Shown: positions 1 through 6,893, counted from the first letter of the stretch. The stretch: 8,775 nt of DNA from an uncultured Collinsella sp. (GCA_900539735.1 UQDE01000044.1:1-8775), one strand, 5' to 3'. Notes: a model not told the origin generated them from the letters alone. Translations and numbers: made by a program.

Positions 1-15
1 AGCGGGTGGTTTAAA

Positions 16-36
16 GCTGGCCGCTGCGCGGCCAGC
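16..36 (-). terminator. GC-rich hairpin, possible second terminator
   Basis: A perfect 9-bp stem, GCTGGCCGC against GCGGCCAGC, closes a 3-nt loop. On the minus strand it is followed by TTTAAACC, a short and interrupted T-run. It lies just beyond the stronger terminator at 54-84 and may act as a back-up terminator for the flavodoxin gene. It could also serve a gene left of the window. Its function is less certain than its structure. Confidence 0.4.
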
Positions 37-53
37 GGACTAAAGTCTTGAAC

Positions 54-84
54 AAGAAAAAAGCCTCGAGAATTTCGAGGCTTT
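54..84 (-). terminator. Rho-independent terminator of the flavodoxin gene
   Basis: A 10-bp stem, AAAGCCTCGA (60-69) with TCGAGGCTTT (75-84), closes a 5-nt loop. Read on the minus strand, the stem runs into six Ts, the classic intrinsic terminator form. It begins about 43 bp after the stop codon of the minus-strand flavodoxin gene. Confidence 0.85.
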
Positions 85-126
85 CACATTTGTATTGTTT
101 TGCACGAAGGATCGCGGACGGCGAAG

Positions 127-678
127 CTACTCTCCCAGTACGGCCTTCTTGGCGGCTGCGGCCATGTTATCCAGATCTTCCTTGGTGGGATGGTCCTTCG
201 CAGCAATCCAGTTGTCGAGCAGCATCTTATAGCGCGCGTTGTCGGGATCTTGCTCGAGCATGGCCTCGTAGCGCTGCTTGACCGCGGGACCCATCTTGCC
301 CTGGCACATCGCCCAGCCCGCAAGCTCGGCATCCCCAGCCAAATTGGAAGTCACGCGATCAATAATCTGCTGGTAATAGCTCTGGTCGGCCCCAAAACCG
401 CAGGTGCCAAACAGGAAGACGCGCTTGCCGTGCAAGGCGGAGAGCAACGCCGCGACCGAAGGCGTGCACGCGCCCTTGTCGCACCAAAAACCGACGAGCA
501 CCGTGTCGGCCGCGCAGGCGCCCTGCGCCTCGAGCGCAACCTGATCTGCGTCCGCATCGTCGCTCAACGCCGCGGCATGGACAAACTCAACGCCCGCAGC
601 CTGCAGAGCGCGCTTGATCGCACCCGAAACCATCCTGGTATTACCGCTCTTGCTGTTAACCACCAAAGAGCACGTCAT
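127..678 (-). CDS. Flavodoxin family protein (Flavodoxin_3/BilS-like)
   Basis: A 183-aa soluble flavodoxin-fold protein, probably an FMN-binding cytoplasmic electron carrier or redox partner. After the first beta strand (CSLVV) comes the phosphate-binding loop SKSGNT at about residues 9-14. VGFWCDKG (about 62-69), FGTCGFG (about 90-96) and CQGKM (about 125-129) match in order the pattern of the Flavodoxin_3 family, which includes BilS, the flavodoxin-like partner of gut bilirubin reductase BilR. The C-terminal 55 residues (AMLEQDPDNARYKMLLDNW onward) are Lys/Ala/Asp-rich and probably helical. No bilR-like gene is in this window, so the bilirubin link is family-level only. I chose ATG at 678 because a GAGG (689-692) lies 10 nt upstream. 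A GTG at 684 is an in-frame alternative with only 4 nt spacing, adding two residues. The gene has its own promoter and a strong terminator, so it is probably monocistronic, although it lies downstream of the ABC genes on the same strand. Confidence 0.85.
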   Translation of the reverse strand: MTCSLVVNSKSGNTRMVSGAIKRALQAAGVEFVHAAALSDDADADQVALEAQGACAADTVLVGFWCDKGACTPSVAALLSALHGKRVFLFGTCGFGADQSYYQQIIDRVTSNLAGDAELAGWAMCQGKMGPAVKQRYEAMLEQDPDNARYKMLLDNWIAAKDHPTKEDLDNMAAAAKKAVLGE

Positions 679-740
679 AGTCACGTTGCCTCGTTTCCCC
701 CAAAACTAAAGCCACTAATGCAATTTATTAGATGAATATC

Positions 741-750
741 TTAGTACTAA
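741..750. promoter_or_regulatory. Perfect palindrome TTAGTACTAA over flavodoxin -10
   Basis: A 10-bp perfect palindrome lies in the promoter spacer and covers the first three bases of the predicted -10 box. This is a typical place for a repressor site. No regulator can be assigned and chance is possible at this length. Confidence 0.3.
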
Positions 751-752
751 CG

Positions 753-764
753 TGACAGATGTAA
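753..764. promoter_or_regulatory. Putative operator TGACAGATGTAA (flavodoxin promoter)
   Basis: A one-mismatch version of the palindrome TTACA-N2-TGTAA, which is perfect upstream of the ABC genes (4588-4599) and nearly perfect at the TetR promoter (7674-7685). It covers most of the -35 box. The longer shared block on the minus strand is TTACATCTG followed by TMACG, common to this site and the ABC site. A role as TetR operator is inferred from position and recurrence. Confidence 0.4.
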
Positions 765-805
765 ACCACCGTCTGTCGATTGATTAATTTGCCCCACGGG
801 CTTGC

Positions 806-2665
806 TCACTGGGCGAATTGGCTGCGGTAGAGTTCGGCGTAGAAGCCGCCTGCCGCTAGCAGCTCGTCGTGCGTGCCGCGCTCGATAATCCGGCCGTCGC
901 GCATCACCAGAATGCAGTCGGCGTTGCGGATGGTGCTCAGGCGGTGCGCCACAACAAAGCTTGTGCGGCCAGCCATGAGCTCGTCGAACGCCGCCTGCAC
1001 CTGCAGCTCGGTGCGGGTATCGATGCTCGAGGTCGCCTCGTCCAGCAGCAGAATCGCCGGGTCGGTGAGCATGACACGCGCGATGCACAGCAGCTGTTTT
1101 TGACCCTGGCTAAACGTGCCGCCGTCCTCGCCGATTACCGTATCGTAGCTGCCTGGCAGCTGCACGATAAACTTGTGCGCATGAGCGCGCTTGGCGGCCT
1201 CGACAATCTGCTCACGCGTAGCATCGGGACAACCGTAGGCAATGTTCTGGGCCACCGTGCCCTCGAACAGCCACGTATCCTGCAGCACCATGCCAAAGGC
1301 GCGGCGCAGGCTCGAGCGCGTGTAGTCGCGCGAGGAACGGCCATCGACCGCAATGCGGCCGGCGTCGATATCGTAGAAGCGCAGCAGCAGGTTGATGAGC
1401 GTCGTCTTGCCACAGCCCGTGGGACCGACGAGGGCAAAGCGCATGCCCGGCTTGGCATCGATGCAGATGTCCTGCAGCAGCTTGCGGTCGGGCACGTAGC
1501 TAAAGTCCACATGCTCAAAGGTCACCTCGCCCTGCGGGACGGCAAGTTCCACGGCATCCTCCGCGTCGAGCTCCTGCTCGCGCGCATCGAGCAGCGCAAA
1601 CATGCGGCGCGCCGAGGCGTACGCGGTCTGGATCTGCGTAATGACGTTGGTGACCTCGTTGAAAGGCTTGGTGTACTGGTTGGCGTAGGACAGGAAGATC
1701 TGCACGCCGCCCACCGTAAGCGCCGCGGGCACGCCCGTGATCACGCCCGCGCAGCCGATCACGGCGACCACGGCGTAGATGATGTTATTGATAAAGCGCG
1801 TGCCGGGGTTGGAAAGCGAACCCATAAACTGCGCGCGCTCGCCCGCGGTGTAGAGCTCGGCATTGAGGGCATCGAAGCGCAGCTGCGCGTTGGGACCATA
1901 GGCAAAGGCGTCGACAAGCTTTTGCTCGCCTACGTACTCCTCGATATGACCACCGAGCTGCCCTTGAATACGCTGCTGTGCCGTAAAGCTTTTGTTGGAG
2001 AGCTTGGCAATAGCACCGGCTGCAAAAATGGAAAGCGGCGTGACGAGCACCACCACGAGCGTCATGGTCAGGTTGATGGAAAGCATAAACGCGAGCGTGC
2101 CCACGATGGTAATAACACCGGTGAAGAGCTGCGTGAAGCCCTGCAGCAGACCGTCGCCCACCTGATCGACGTCGTTGACCACGCGGCTCATAAGGTCGCC
2201 GTGGGCGTGACTGTCGATAAAGCTGAGCGGCATACGGCTGAGCTTGTCGCTCGCCTCCACGCGCATGTCGCGCACCGTTTCGTAGGACAGGCGGTTGACG
2301 CAATAGCCCTGCAGCCACTGGAAGGCCGCTGCTCCCACCACGACGAGCGCGAGTTTGGTAACGAGCGGCAGCAGCGCATCGAAGTCCACCTGTCCGGCGG
2401 CAACGATGAGGTCGATGCCCTCGCCAATGAGGATGGGCGTGTAGAGCTGCAAGATCACCGAGATGGCGGCACTCACAAACGACGCCGCAAACGAGATGCG
2501 GTGCGGACGGACGTAGCCCATCAGGCGGCGAGTCACCGCGCCCACGGGGTAGCGCTCGGGGTCGCCGGGCTGGCGCGGGCCGTCACCCAGATCGTTGAGG
2601 TTATCGCTACCGGACACATTGGCCGTCATCGTGGCGACCGAACCGGAAGAAGTATACGGATTCAT
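806..2665 (-). CDS. ABC exporter subunit B, consensus-type ATPase (MdlB/BmrD-like half-transporter)
   Basis: A 619-aa half-transporter with an N-terminal six-helix exporter domain (about residues 45-355) and a C-terminal ATPase domain (about 378-619). Walker A is GPTGCGKTT (Lys420), the Q-loop is LQD (Gln462), and Walker B is ILLLDE with catalytic Glu543. The switch histidine is present in VAHRLS (His574). The signature motif is FSQGQ (518-522), a degenerate form of LSGGQ. With its partner upstream this predicts a heterodimer. This chain supplies the catalytic Glu and His of the working site, while its altered signature completes the degenerate site. About 45 polar residues precede the first helix. 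ATG at 2665 follows the partner's TAA immediately, with a strong AAGGAGG Shine-Dalgarno inside the end of the upstream gene, suggesting translational coupling. The substrate cannot be read from sequence. Such pairs export drugs, lipids or peptides. Confidence 0.92.
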   Translation of the reverse strand: MNPYTSSGSVATMTANVSGSDNLNDLGDGPRQPGDPERYPVGAVTRRLMGYVRPHRISFAASFVSAAISVILQLYTPILIGEGIDLIVAAGQVDFDALLPLVTKLALVVVGAAAFQWLQGYCVNRLSYETVRDMRVEASDKLSRMPLSFIDSHAHGDLMSRVVNDVDQVGDGLLQGFTQLFTGVITIVGTLAFMLSINLTMTLVVVLVTPLSIFAAGAIAKLSNKSFTAQQRIQGQLGGHIEEYVGEQKLVDAFAYGPNAQLRFDALNAELYTAGERAQFMGSLSNPGTRFINNIIYAVVAVIGCAGVITGVPAALTVGGVQIFLSYANQYTKPFNEVTNVITQIQTAYASARRMFALLDAREQELDAEDAVELAVPQGEVTFEHVDFSYVPDRKLLQDICIDAKPGMRFALVGPTGCGKTTLINLLLRFYDIDAGRIAVDGRSSRDYTRSSLRRAFGMVLQDTWLFEGTVAQNIAYGCPDATREQIVEAAKRAHAHKFIVQLPGSYDTVIGEDGGTFSQGQKQLLCIARVMLTDPAILLLDEATSSIDTRTELQVQAAFDELMAGRTSFVVAHRLSTIRNADCILVMRDGRIIERGTHDELLAAGGFYAELYRSQFAQ

Positions 2666-4507
2666 TTAGCGGCCCTCCTTTGCGCGGGTGGATGCAGGGG
2701 CGGAGTCCGAAGCGGGCGTCGCACTCCCCTGCTGGCCCTCGAGCTCCTCACGGCGGAGCTGCGACTGGCAAATCTCGCGGTAGAGCTGGCAGCTTGCGCA
2801 CAGCTCGTCGTGCGTACCCAGGCCCGCAACCGAACCGTGATCGAGCACACAGATCATGTCGGCATCGCGCACGGTCGAGACGCGCTGGCTCACGATGACG
2901 GTCGTCAGCGGCAACCCGCCCTCGGCGGCGCCGCGCACGCTGCGCTCGCGGATGGCATGGCGAAGCGCCGCGTCGGTCTTAAAATCGAGTGCCGAGGCGG
3001 AGTCGTCCATGATCAGAATCTGCGGCGAACCCACCAAGGCACGCGCGATGGTCAGGCGCTGACGCTGGCCACCGCTGAAGTTCTTGCCGCCCGCCTCGAC
3101 CGGGGCATCCAAGCCCTGCGGCTTGTTGCGCACGAACTCGCCGGCCTGCGCCATATCGAGCGCCGCCCAGATCTCCTCATCGGTTGCCGACTCGCCGCGC
3201 CAGGTCAGATTACTGCGGATTGTGCCGCTCACGAGTGACGCGCGCTGCGGGACGGTCGCGACCACGTGGCGCAGCTGATCGAGCGGCCAGGCGCGCACAT
3301 CGGCACCCATCACGCTCACGCTGCCGACGCCCGCGTCGTACAGGCGCGGGATGAGCGAAACGAGCGTGGACTTGCCGCTGCCCGTGCCGCCGATAATGCC
3401 GAGCGTTTTGCCCAGCGGCAGCTCCAGGGTCACATCGTTGACGGCGTTGGCCGCGCCCGCGCCAAAGGAGAAGCTCGCATGGCTCAAGCTCAGCGCGGGA
3501 ACTGGAGCAACATTGCCCGGCTCGGGCAGCGCGGCCGGCTCGTTGCCCTCGTCGGTAATGCTCGGCACGCAATTGAGCACCTCGTTGATACGCAACGCAC
3601 TGGCGCTCGCCTTGGTAAAGACCACGACCAGGTTGGCGACGTACACGATGGAGGTCAGGGTCTGCGTCATGTAGTTGACGAACGCCATGACCTGGCCCTG
3701 CGTGAGCTCGCCCACGTTGACCTGGATGCCGCCCACCCACAGGATGGCGCACACACCCAGGTTCATCACAAGAAACGTGACAGGGTTAAGGACCGACGAG
3801 AGCTTGCCCACCGCGATGGCGGTATGGGCCTGGTCATCGGCGGCTTGGGCAAAGCGCTCGCGCTCGTGATCTTCGCGTACAAAGGCACGAACCACGCGGG
3901 CGCCCGAAAGCCCCTCGCGGCAGATAAGCGCGATGCGGTCGAGCTTTGCCTGCAGCTGCTTGTAGTACGGAATGCAGCGCGCCATGACGAACCAAAACAC
4001 CAGGCCAATGGCGGGCGTGCAGATCAAAAAGATGATGCCGAGCTTAAGGTCGATGGCAAGGGCTGCGCACATAGAGCCCACCGCCAGGAAGGGCCAGCGG
4101 ATAAGCATACGCACGCCGAGCGCCACGGCAAGCTGCACCTGGTTGACGTCGTTGGTGATGCGGGTGATAAGCGACGGCGTGCCAAAGCGGTCGAGTTCGG
4201 CATAGCTCAGCTTATTGATGTGCTGGTAGAGCGCACCGCGAATGTCGGTGCCCATGCCCTGCGAGGTGAGCGCCGCCATCTTTTGGCAAACAAGCGTAAA
4301 CGAGATGCCGATCACAGCCATGGCGCCAAGCACCATACCGTAGTGAATAACGGCGTTCACATCGCGTGCGCCGATGCCCTTATCGATCATCTGGGCAATC
4401 ACCAGCGGCGTCAGCAGGTCAAAGATCACTTCGATCAGCTTGCATGCAGGACCAATCACCATATACCGGCGAAACTTGCCACCAAAACGCCTAAGCAACT
4501 CAATCAT
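2666..4507 (-). CDS. ABC exporter subunit A, degenerate-site ATPase (MdlA/BmrC-like half-transporter)
   Basis: A 613-aa half-transporter with a membrane domain at about residues 10-305 and an ATPase domain at about 335-585, followed by a polar Ser/Ala/Glu-rich tail. Walker A is GGTGSGKST (Lys379), the Q-loop is VPQ (Gln421), and the signature is intact FSGGQRQRL (477-485). The Walker B catalytic glutamate is replaced by Asp (LIMDD, Asp502), and the switch histidine by Gln (VSQRVS, Gln541). These two substitutions are the hallmark of the degenerate half of heterodimeric exporters such as TM287/288. The neighbouring gene carries the complementary pattern. It is the first gene of the two-gene unit. 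ATG at 4507 has GGGAG about 8 nt upstream. A perfect TTACAGATGTAA palindrome lies about 80 bp upstream of the start, so regulation by a dimeric repressor or activator is plausible. Confidence 0.92.
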   Translation of the reverse strand: MIELLRRFGGKFRRYMVIGPACKLIEVIFDLLTPLVIAQMIDKGIGARDVNAVIHYGMVLGAMAVIGISFTLVCQKMAALTSQGMGTDIRGALYQHINKLSYAELDRFGTPSLITRITNDVNQVQLAVALGVRMLIRWPFLAVGSMCAALAIDLKLGIIFLICTPAIGLVFWFVMARCIPYYKQLQAKLDRIALICREGLSGARVVRAFVREDHERERFAQAADDQAHTAIAVGKLSSVLNPVTFLVMNLGVCAILWVGGIQVNVGELTQGQVMAFVNYMTQTLTSIVYVANLVVVFTKASASALRINEVLNCVPSITDEGNEPAALPEPGNVAPVPALSLSHASFSFGAGAANAVNDVTLELPLGKTLGIIGGTGSGKSTLVSLIPRLYDAGVGSVSVMGADVRAWPLDQLRHVVATVPQRASLVSGTIRSNLTWRGESATDEEIWAALDMAQAGEFVRNKPQGLDAPVEAGGKNFSGGQRQRLTIARALVGSPQILIMDDSASALDFKTDAALRHAIRERSVRGAAEGGLPLTTVIVSQRVSTVRDADMICVLDHGSVAGLGTHDELCASCQLYREICQSQLRREELEGQQGSATPASDSAPASTRAKEGR

Positions 4508-4550
4508 AGAAGGCGCTCCCTATCATCATCTCTCTTCAATCTGATTCATG

Positions 4551-4579
4551 ATAGTACGGCGAGTCCCGGAGATGCGTAA
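4551..4579 (-). promoter_or_regulatory. Weak candidate promoter of the ABC exporter genes
   Basis: On the minus strand, TACTAT (4556-4551) could be a -10 box. It is preceded at 17 nt by TTACGC (4579-4574), a poor -35. The start would lie near 4544, giving a leader of about 37 nt. The weak -35 and a palindrome just upstream would fit an activated promoter, but this is a guess. Confidence 0.3.
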
Positions 4580-4587
4580 GCAACTCG

Positions 4588-4599
4588 TTACAGATGTAA
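4588..4599. promoter_or_regulatory. Putative operator TTACAGATGTAA (ABC exporter)
   Basis: A perfect palindrome with 5-bp half sites TTACA and TGTAA around a 2-nt centre, about 80 bp upstream of the first exporter gene. Related sites lie at 753-764 and 7674-7685, each overlapping a predicted promoter. A TetR-family protein encoded at 7037-7621 is the obvious candidate binder, by inference only. Confidence 0.45.
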
Positions 4600-4706
4600 G
4601 GGCGACGTTCGCTAGCGCCCAAGGCATGTAGCAGCCGATGTTTTGGCAACGCCAGCGAGCGGCATAACGCCAGGGATTCAATTATCAGATAAATGTGACC
4701 CTTCAG

Positions 4707-4841
4707 GCGGTTTTGGTCGGCTACCCGCGAGTGCCGGCAGGGCGCTTGGTAGTCGAGCGATCCCGCAGGCGAAGCCGAGGACCAGCGAGACACCAAGCGC
4801 CCTGCCGGCACTGGCGGGTAGCCGCGGCACCAAAAAGCGCC
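4707..4841. repeat. Long inverted repeat (44/50-nt arms, 41-nt loop)
   Basis: The arms are 4707-4750 and 4792-4841. The inner 30 bp (from CTACCCGC to the GGGCGCTTGGT end) match with a single mismatch. A 4-nt insertion and a 1-nt difference occur in the outer part, which includes GGCG and TTTTGGT. The loop (4751-4791) is GC-rich with purine-rich GCGA/CGAG motifs. Because both strands carry the same arm, both can be translated in part to similar Ala/Gly/Arg-rich nonsense, so no protein is called. The right end overlaps the T-run of the ffs terminator. It resembles REP/BIME-type dispersed intergenic elements. Confidence 0.75.
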
Positions 4842-4849
4842 CGTGCGCT
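4832..4849 (-). terminator. Predicted terminator of ffs
   Basis: On the minus strand, a 5-bp stem AGCGC/GCGCT with loop ACGG is followed by five Ts (the first shared with the stem). The stem uses the last bases of the SRP RNA, so it competes with the RNA's closing helix. The tail also forms the right end of the long inverted repeat at 4707-4841, which could add a much larger hairpin. Confidence 0.55.
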
Positions 4850-4947
4850 CGATGGATCCGGATGCCCGACAGAGGCTCCTTATGGCTGCTTCCTTCCGGA
4901 CCTGACCAGATTCGGAACATGTCGTCATCCGAACCCATCGAACGCGC
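4845..4947 (-). ncRNA. ffs: Signal recognition particle RNA, small bacterial (4.5S) type
   Basis: The minus strand contains the near-invariant SRP domain IV. Its 5' half is GGTCAGGTCC, followed by the GGAA tetraloop and then GGAAGCAGCC (4884-4907 in all). Flanking helices extend as expected: CGACA with TGTCG, GGATG with CATCC, and a terminal helix GTTCGATGG with CCATCGA-GC. The whole is about 103 nt, the usual length of the short 4.5S form without an Alu domain. The RNA binds Ffh and scaffolds its interaction with FtsY for co-translational membrane targeting. Ends are set by the terminal helix and may be off by several bases. It has its own promoter and lies downstream of the tadA-glycerate kinase gene on the same strand. 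Confidence 0.95.
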
Positions 4948-4961
4948 TAGGCGCTCGGTAT

Positions 4962-4990
4962 ATCTTACCTGCTCCTGCCCGATGGGGCAA
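4962..4990 (-). promoter_or_regulatory. Promoter of ffs
   Basis: On the minus strand, TTGCCC (4990-4985) lies 17 nt from TAAGAT (4967-4962), placing the start near 4955, a few bases before the terminal helix of the SRP RNA. The TAAGATAT form of the -10 recurs at the flavodoxin and TetR promoters. Confidence 0.6.
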
Positions 4991-5012
4991 GGTAGCTAAT
5001 TTGGGACAGGGC

Positions 5013-5028
5013 CAAAAGACCACTTTTG
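5013..5028. repeat. Small perfect inverted repeat CAAAAG-N4-CTTTTG
   Basis: A 6-bp inverted repeat with a 4-nt centre sits between the ffs promoter and the large inverted repeat at 5029-5094. It could be part of a composite terminator for the gene ending at 5118, or incidental. Confidence 0.35.
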
Positions 5029-5094
5029 AGTTGCGGTGGAATAGTTCCTGTTTTACGACCCAAGGCCAAAAACAGGAACTATTCCACCGCAACT
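5029..5094. repeat. Perfect 26-bp inverted repeat with 14-nt loop
   Basis: The arms are 5029-5054 and 5069-5094. The left arm begins AGTTGCGGTGG and ends TTCCTGTTTT. It can extend further by a G-T and a T-A pair. Each arm also contains GGAATAGTTCC or its complement, which is itself nearly palindromic. It lies 24 bp after the tadA-glycerate kinase stop, where transcript ends would be expected. No T-run follows on the minus strand, so it is not a textbook intrinsic terminator. It may be a dispersed repeat used as a terminator or RNA-stabilising hairpin. Confidence 0.8.
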
Positions 5095-5117
5095 TATTGA
5101 GACTTGCCCGGAAAGAC

Positions 5118-6893
5118 TTAGATACGGCCGAGGTCGTAGGCTCGCGCGACAGACTCGCCAGCGCAGATGAGGTTGGTTGTGGCTTCCTGGGGGTCGAGCG
5201 CTTGGTCAAGGGGCATGGGCCTGCGGCAGACCGGCAGAGCTAAGTCGACACCCTGCCCATACACCGCATCCAGGTTGTCAGCACGACCGCCCACGACGGC
5301 GACCACCGGCTTGCCATATCGCTTCGCACGACGGGCCACGCCCACCGGTGCCTTTCCAGCGGCGGACTGTTCATCCATATTGCCCTCGCCCGTTATGACC
5401 AGGTCGACAACACGCACGCGCTCGTCAAACCCAATCAGATCGAGCACCGTCTCCACGCCCGAACGCAGCTCCGCCCCGAGCGCCAGCAGCGCGGCGCCCA
5501 GGCCGCCTGCGGCACCGGCACCGGGCACACCGAGCACCGAGCCAAATGTCCGTGCGCCCTCGGGTGTGCGCAGCAGCTTCTGGGCTCGCGCCCTAGCAAT
5601 CGCCGTATCGAGCAGGCGACCGTAGCCGACCATCCAGCTGTCGTACTTGCCCAGGGCCTCGGCATCCCCCGTCGGCAGACCCTTCTGTCCACCGAACACT
5701 GCTAGGGCGCCTCGGCGTCCCACGAGCGGATTCTCGACATCGGAAAGCACGATGGCACGCGCGCCATTCAGCGCCCGAAGCGCTGGTGTCAAATCGATAC
5801 TCGCCACGTGTTCAAGGCCCGCGAGACCGGGGGCGATATTGCAGCCGCGCTCATCGACAAGGTGGGCGCCCAGCGCCCGCAGCATGCCAGCGCCACCGTC
5901 GTTGGTGGCACTGCCGCCCAGACCAATATAGATAGTCTTTGCTCCCGCACGGACTGCGCGAAGTATGAGCTCGCCCACGCCATAGGTCGAAGCCGCAAGC
6001 GCCGCCGATTCCGTGCAGGGCGAATACCCAATACCCGCCGCCTCGGCCATCTCAATTACAGCCGAGTCGTGCTCGTCATCCACCAGCATCCGGGCAGACA
6101 CGCGATCGCCTAAGGGGCCTGCAACCTCACAGGTCGAGAGCTCGCCACCGCGTGCGGCGACGGCGTCGAGCGTTCCCTCGCCACCGTCCGCCAGCGGCAA
6201 AGCGTTCAGCTCGGCATCGGGCCACACACGGCGCATGCCTTCGGCAACGGCCTCCTCCGCCTGCGCGCTCGAAACGCTGCCTTTAAAGGAATCAATCGCC
6301 AGCAGCACACGGCGGGGCCGCCGCTGCACGGGGCCATAGTTGAGCGTCTCGCCAGCGAGACCCCCAACACCCGCAAGCGCCCCGGCGTGGGCCGCATGCG
6401 CCTCAAGGTTCAAACCGCAACCGACGCCGTCGACACCGCGCAGGCCAGCAAAATAGGTGCTCAGCACCTCGCGGCACTCGTCTGCCAGCACGCCGGCGGT
6501 TACATTAAACCGATGGTTCAGGCGCGAATCGGCATTGAGGTCGTATAGCGAGCCCACTGCGCCTGCCTTGGCATCGGCCGCACCGTAGACGCAACGCCCC
6601 ACGCGCGCGTTAACCATAAGCCCCGCGCACATACAGCAGGGTTCGAGCGTCACGTAGACCGTGCAATCGAAAAGGCGCCAGCGCCCAAGCGCCTGAGCAG
6701 CGGCACACAGGGCCAAAAATTCGGCATGAGCCGAAGGATCCTGGTCGAGCTCGCGGCGATTATGCGCCCTCGCGACAATCTCGCCCGCGCGCACTACCAC
6801 GGCACCAATCGGCACCTCGCCCACCGCAGCGGCGGCGCGAGCCTCCGCCAGCGCCTCGCGCATGAACTTCTCGTCGATTTCGGTGATCGTCAT
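5118..6893 (-). CDS. Fusion: tRNA adenosine(34) deaminase TadA + glycerate kinase
   Basis: One uninterrupted 591-aa polypeptide holds two enzymes. Residues 5-152 are TadA, which deaminates wobble adenosine 34 to inosine in tRNA-Arg(ACG). It has the zinc and proton-shuttle motif HAE (His56, Glu58), PCCMC (Cys86, Cys89), and the typical DAKAGAVGSLYDL and LNHRFNV C-terminal motifs. A Gly/Ala-rich linker follows (about 153-193). Residues 194-591 are a glycerate kinase of the GlxK/GarK type, phosphorylating D-glycerate with ATP. It shows AIDSFKGS, PLADGGEGT (233-241), GLGGSATNDGG (324-334), SDVENPL, QKG and ITGEGNMDEQS. Both parts look full length and keep active-site residues. ATG at 6893 has GGGAAGG about 6 nt upstream. 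Reading could extend in frame to 6944, but that would run back to the tRNA gene edge without a better ribosome site. A sequencing frameshift merging two genes is unlikely but worth excluding. Fusion is unusual because the two activities share no pathway. Confidence 0.93.
   Translation of the reverse strand: MTITEIDEKFMREALAEARAAAAVGEVPIGAVVVRAGEIVARAHNRRELDQDPSAHAEFLALCAAAQALGRWRLFDCTVYVTLEPCCMCAGLMVNARVGRCVYGAADAKAGAVGSLYDLNADSRLNHRFNVTAGVLADECREVLSTYFAGLRGVDGVGCGLNLEAHAAHAGALAGVGGLAGETLNYGPVQRRPRRVLLAIDSFKGSVSSAQAEEAVAEGMRRVWPDAELNALPLADGGEGTLDAVAARGGELSTCEVAGPLGDRVSARMLVDDEHDSAVIEMAEAAGIGYSPCTESAALAASTYGVGELILRAVRAGAKTIYIGLGGSATNDGGAGMLRALGAHLVDERGCNIAPGLAGLEHVASIDLTPALRALNGARAIVLSDVENPLVGRRGALAVFGGQKGLPTGDAEALGKYDSWMVGYGRLLDTAIARARAQKLLRTPEGARTFGSVLGVPGAGAAGGLGAALLALGAELRSGVETVLDLIGFDERVRVVDLVITGEGNMDEQSAAGKAPVGVARRAKRYGKPVVAVVGGRADNLDAVYGQGVDLALPVCRRPMPLDQALDPQEATTNLICAGESVARAYDLGRI

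Larger units (their letters stand above)
738..765 (-). promoter_or_regulatory. Predicted sigma-70 promoter of the flavodoxin gene
   Basis: On the minus strand, TTTACA (765-760) is a 5/6 match to the -35 consensus. It is separated by 16 nt from TAAGAT (743-738), a 4/6 match to the -10 consensus. Transcription would start near 731, about 50 nt before the ATG. Two candidate operators overlap it: TGACAGATGTAA on the -35 and the perfect palindrome TTAGTACTAA on the spacer and -10. Confidence 0.55.

Noticed and set aside
100..735. A 211-codon plus-strand frame over the flavodoxin gene
   Set aside because: The minus-strand product has ordered flavodoxin motifs plus promoter, ribosome site and terminator. 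The plus-strand frame has none.
869..3238. A 789-codon plus-strand open frame antisense to the exporter genes
   Set aside because: Its His/Arg/Ala-rich translation has no domain. The opposite strand encodes clear ABC exporter motifs, and long antisense frames are a common by-product of GC-rich third positions.
3266..4579. A 437-codon plus-strand open frame antisense to the first exporter gene
   Set aside because: Same reasoning: low-complexity His/Arg/Asp-rich translation, no ribosome site support, complete overlap with a well-supported gene.
4595..4617. GGGCG ... CGCCC and CGCTAGCG symmetry upstream of the exporter
   Set aside because: The stem does not continue beyond 5 bp and there is no T-run, so it is not distinguishable from chance in GC-rich DNA.
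4536..5243. Several small frames on both strands across the ffs region
   Set aside because: They read through the SRP RNA gene and the inverted repeats. The similar peptides on opposite strands arise from the palindromic DNA.
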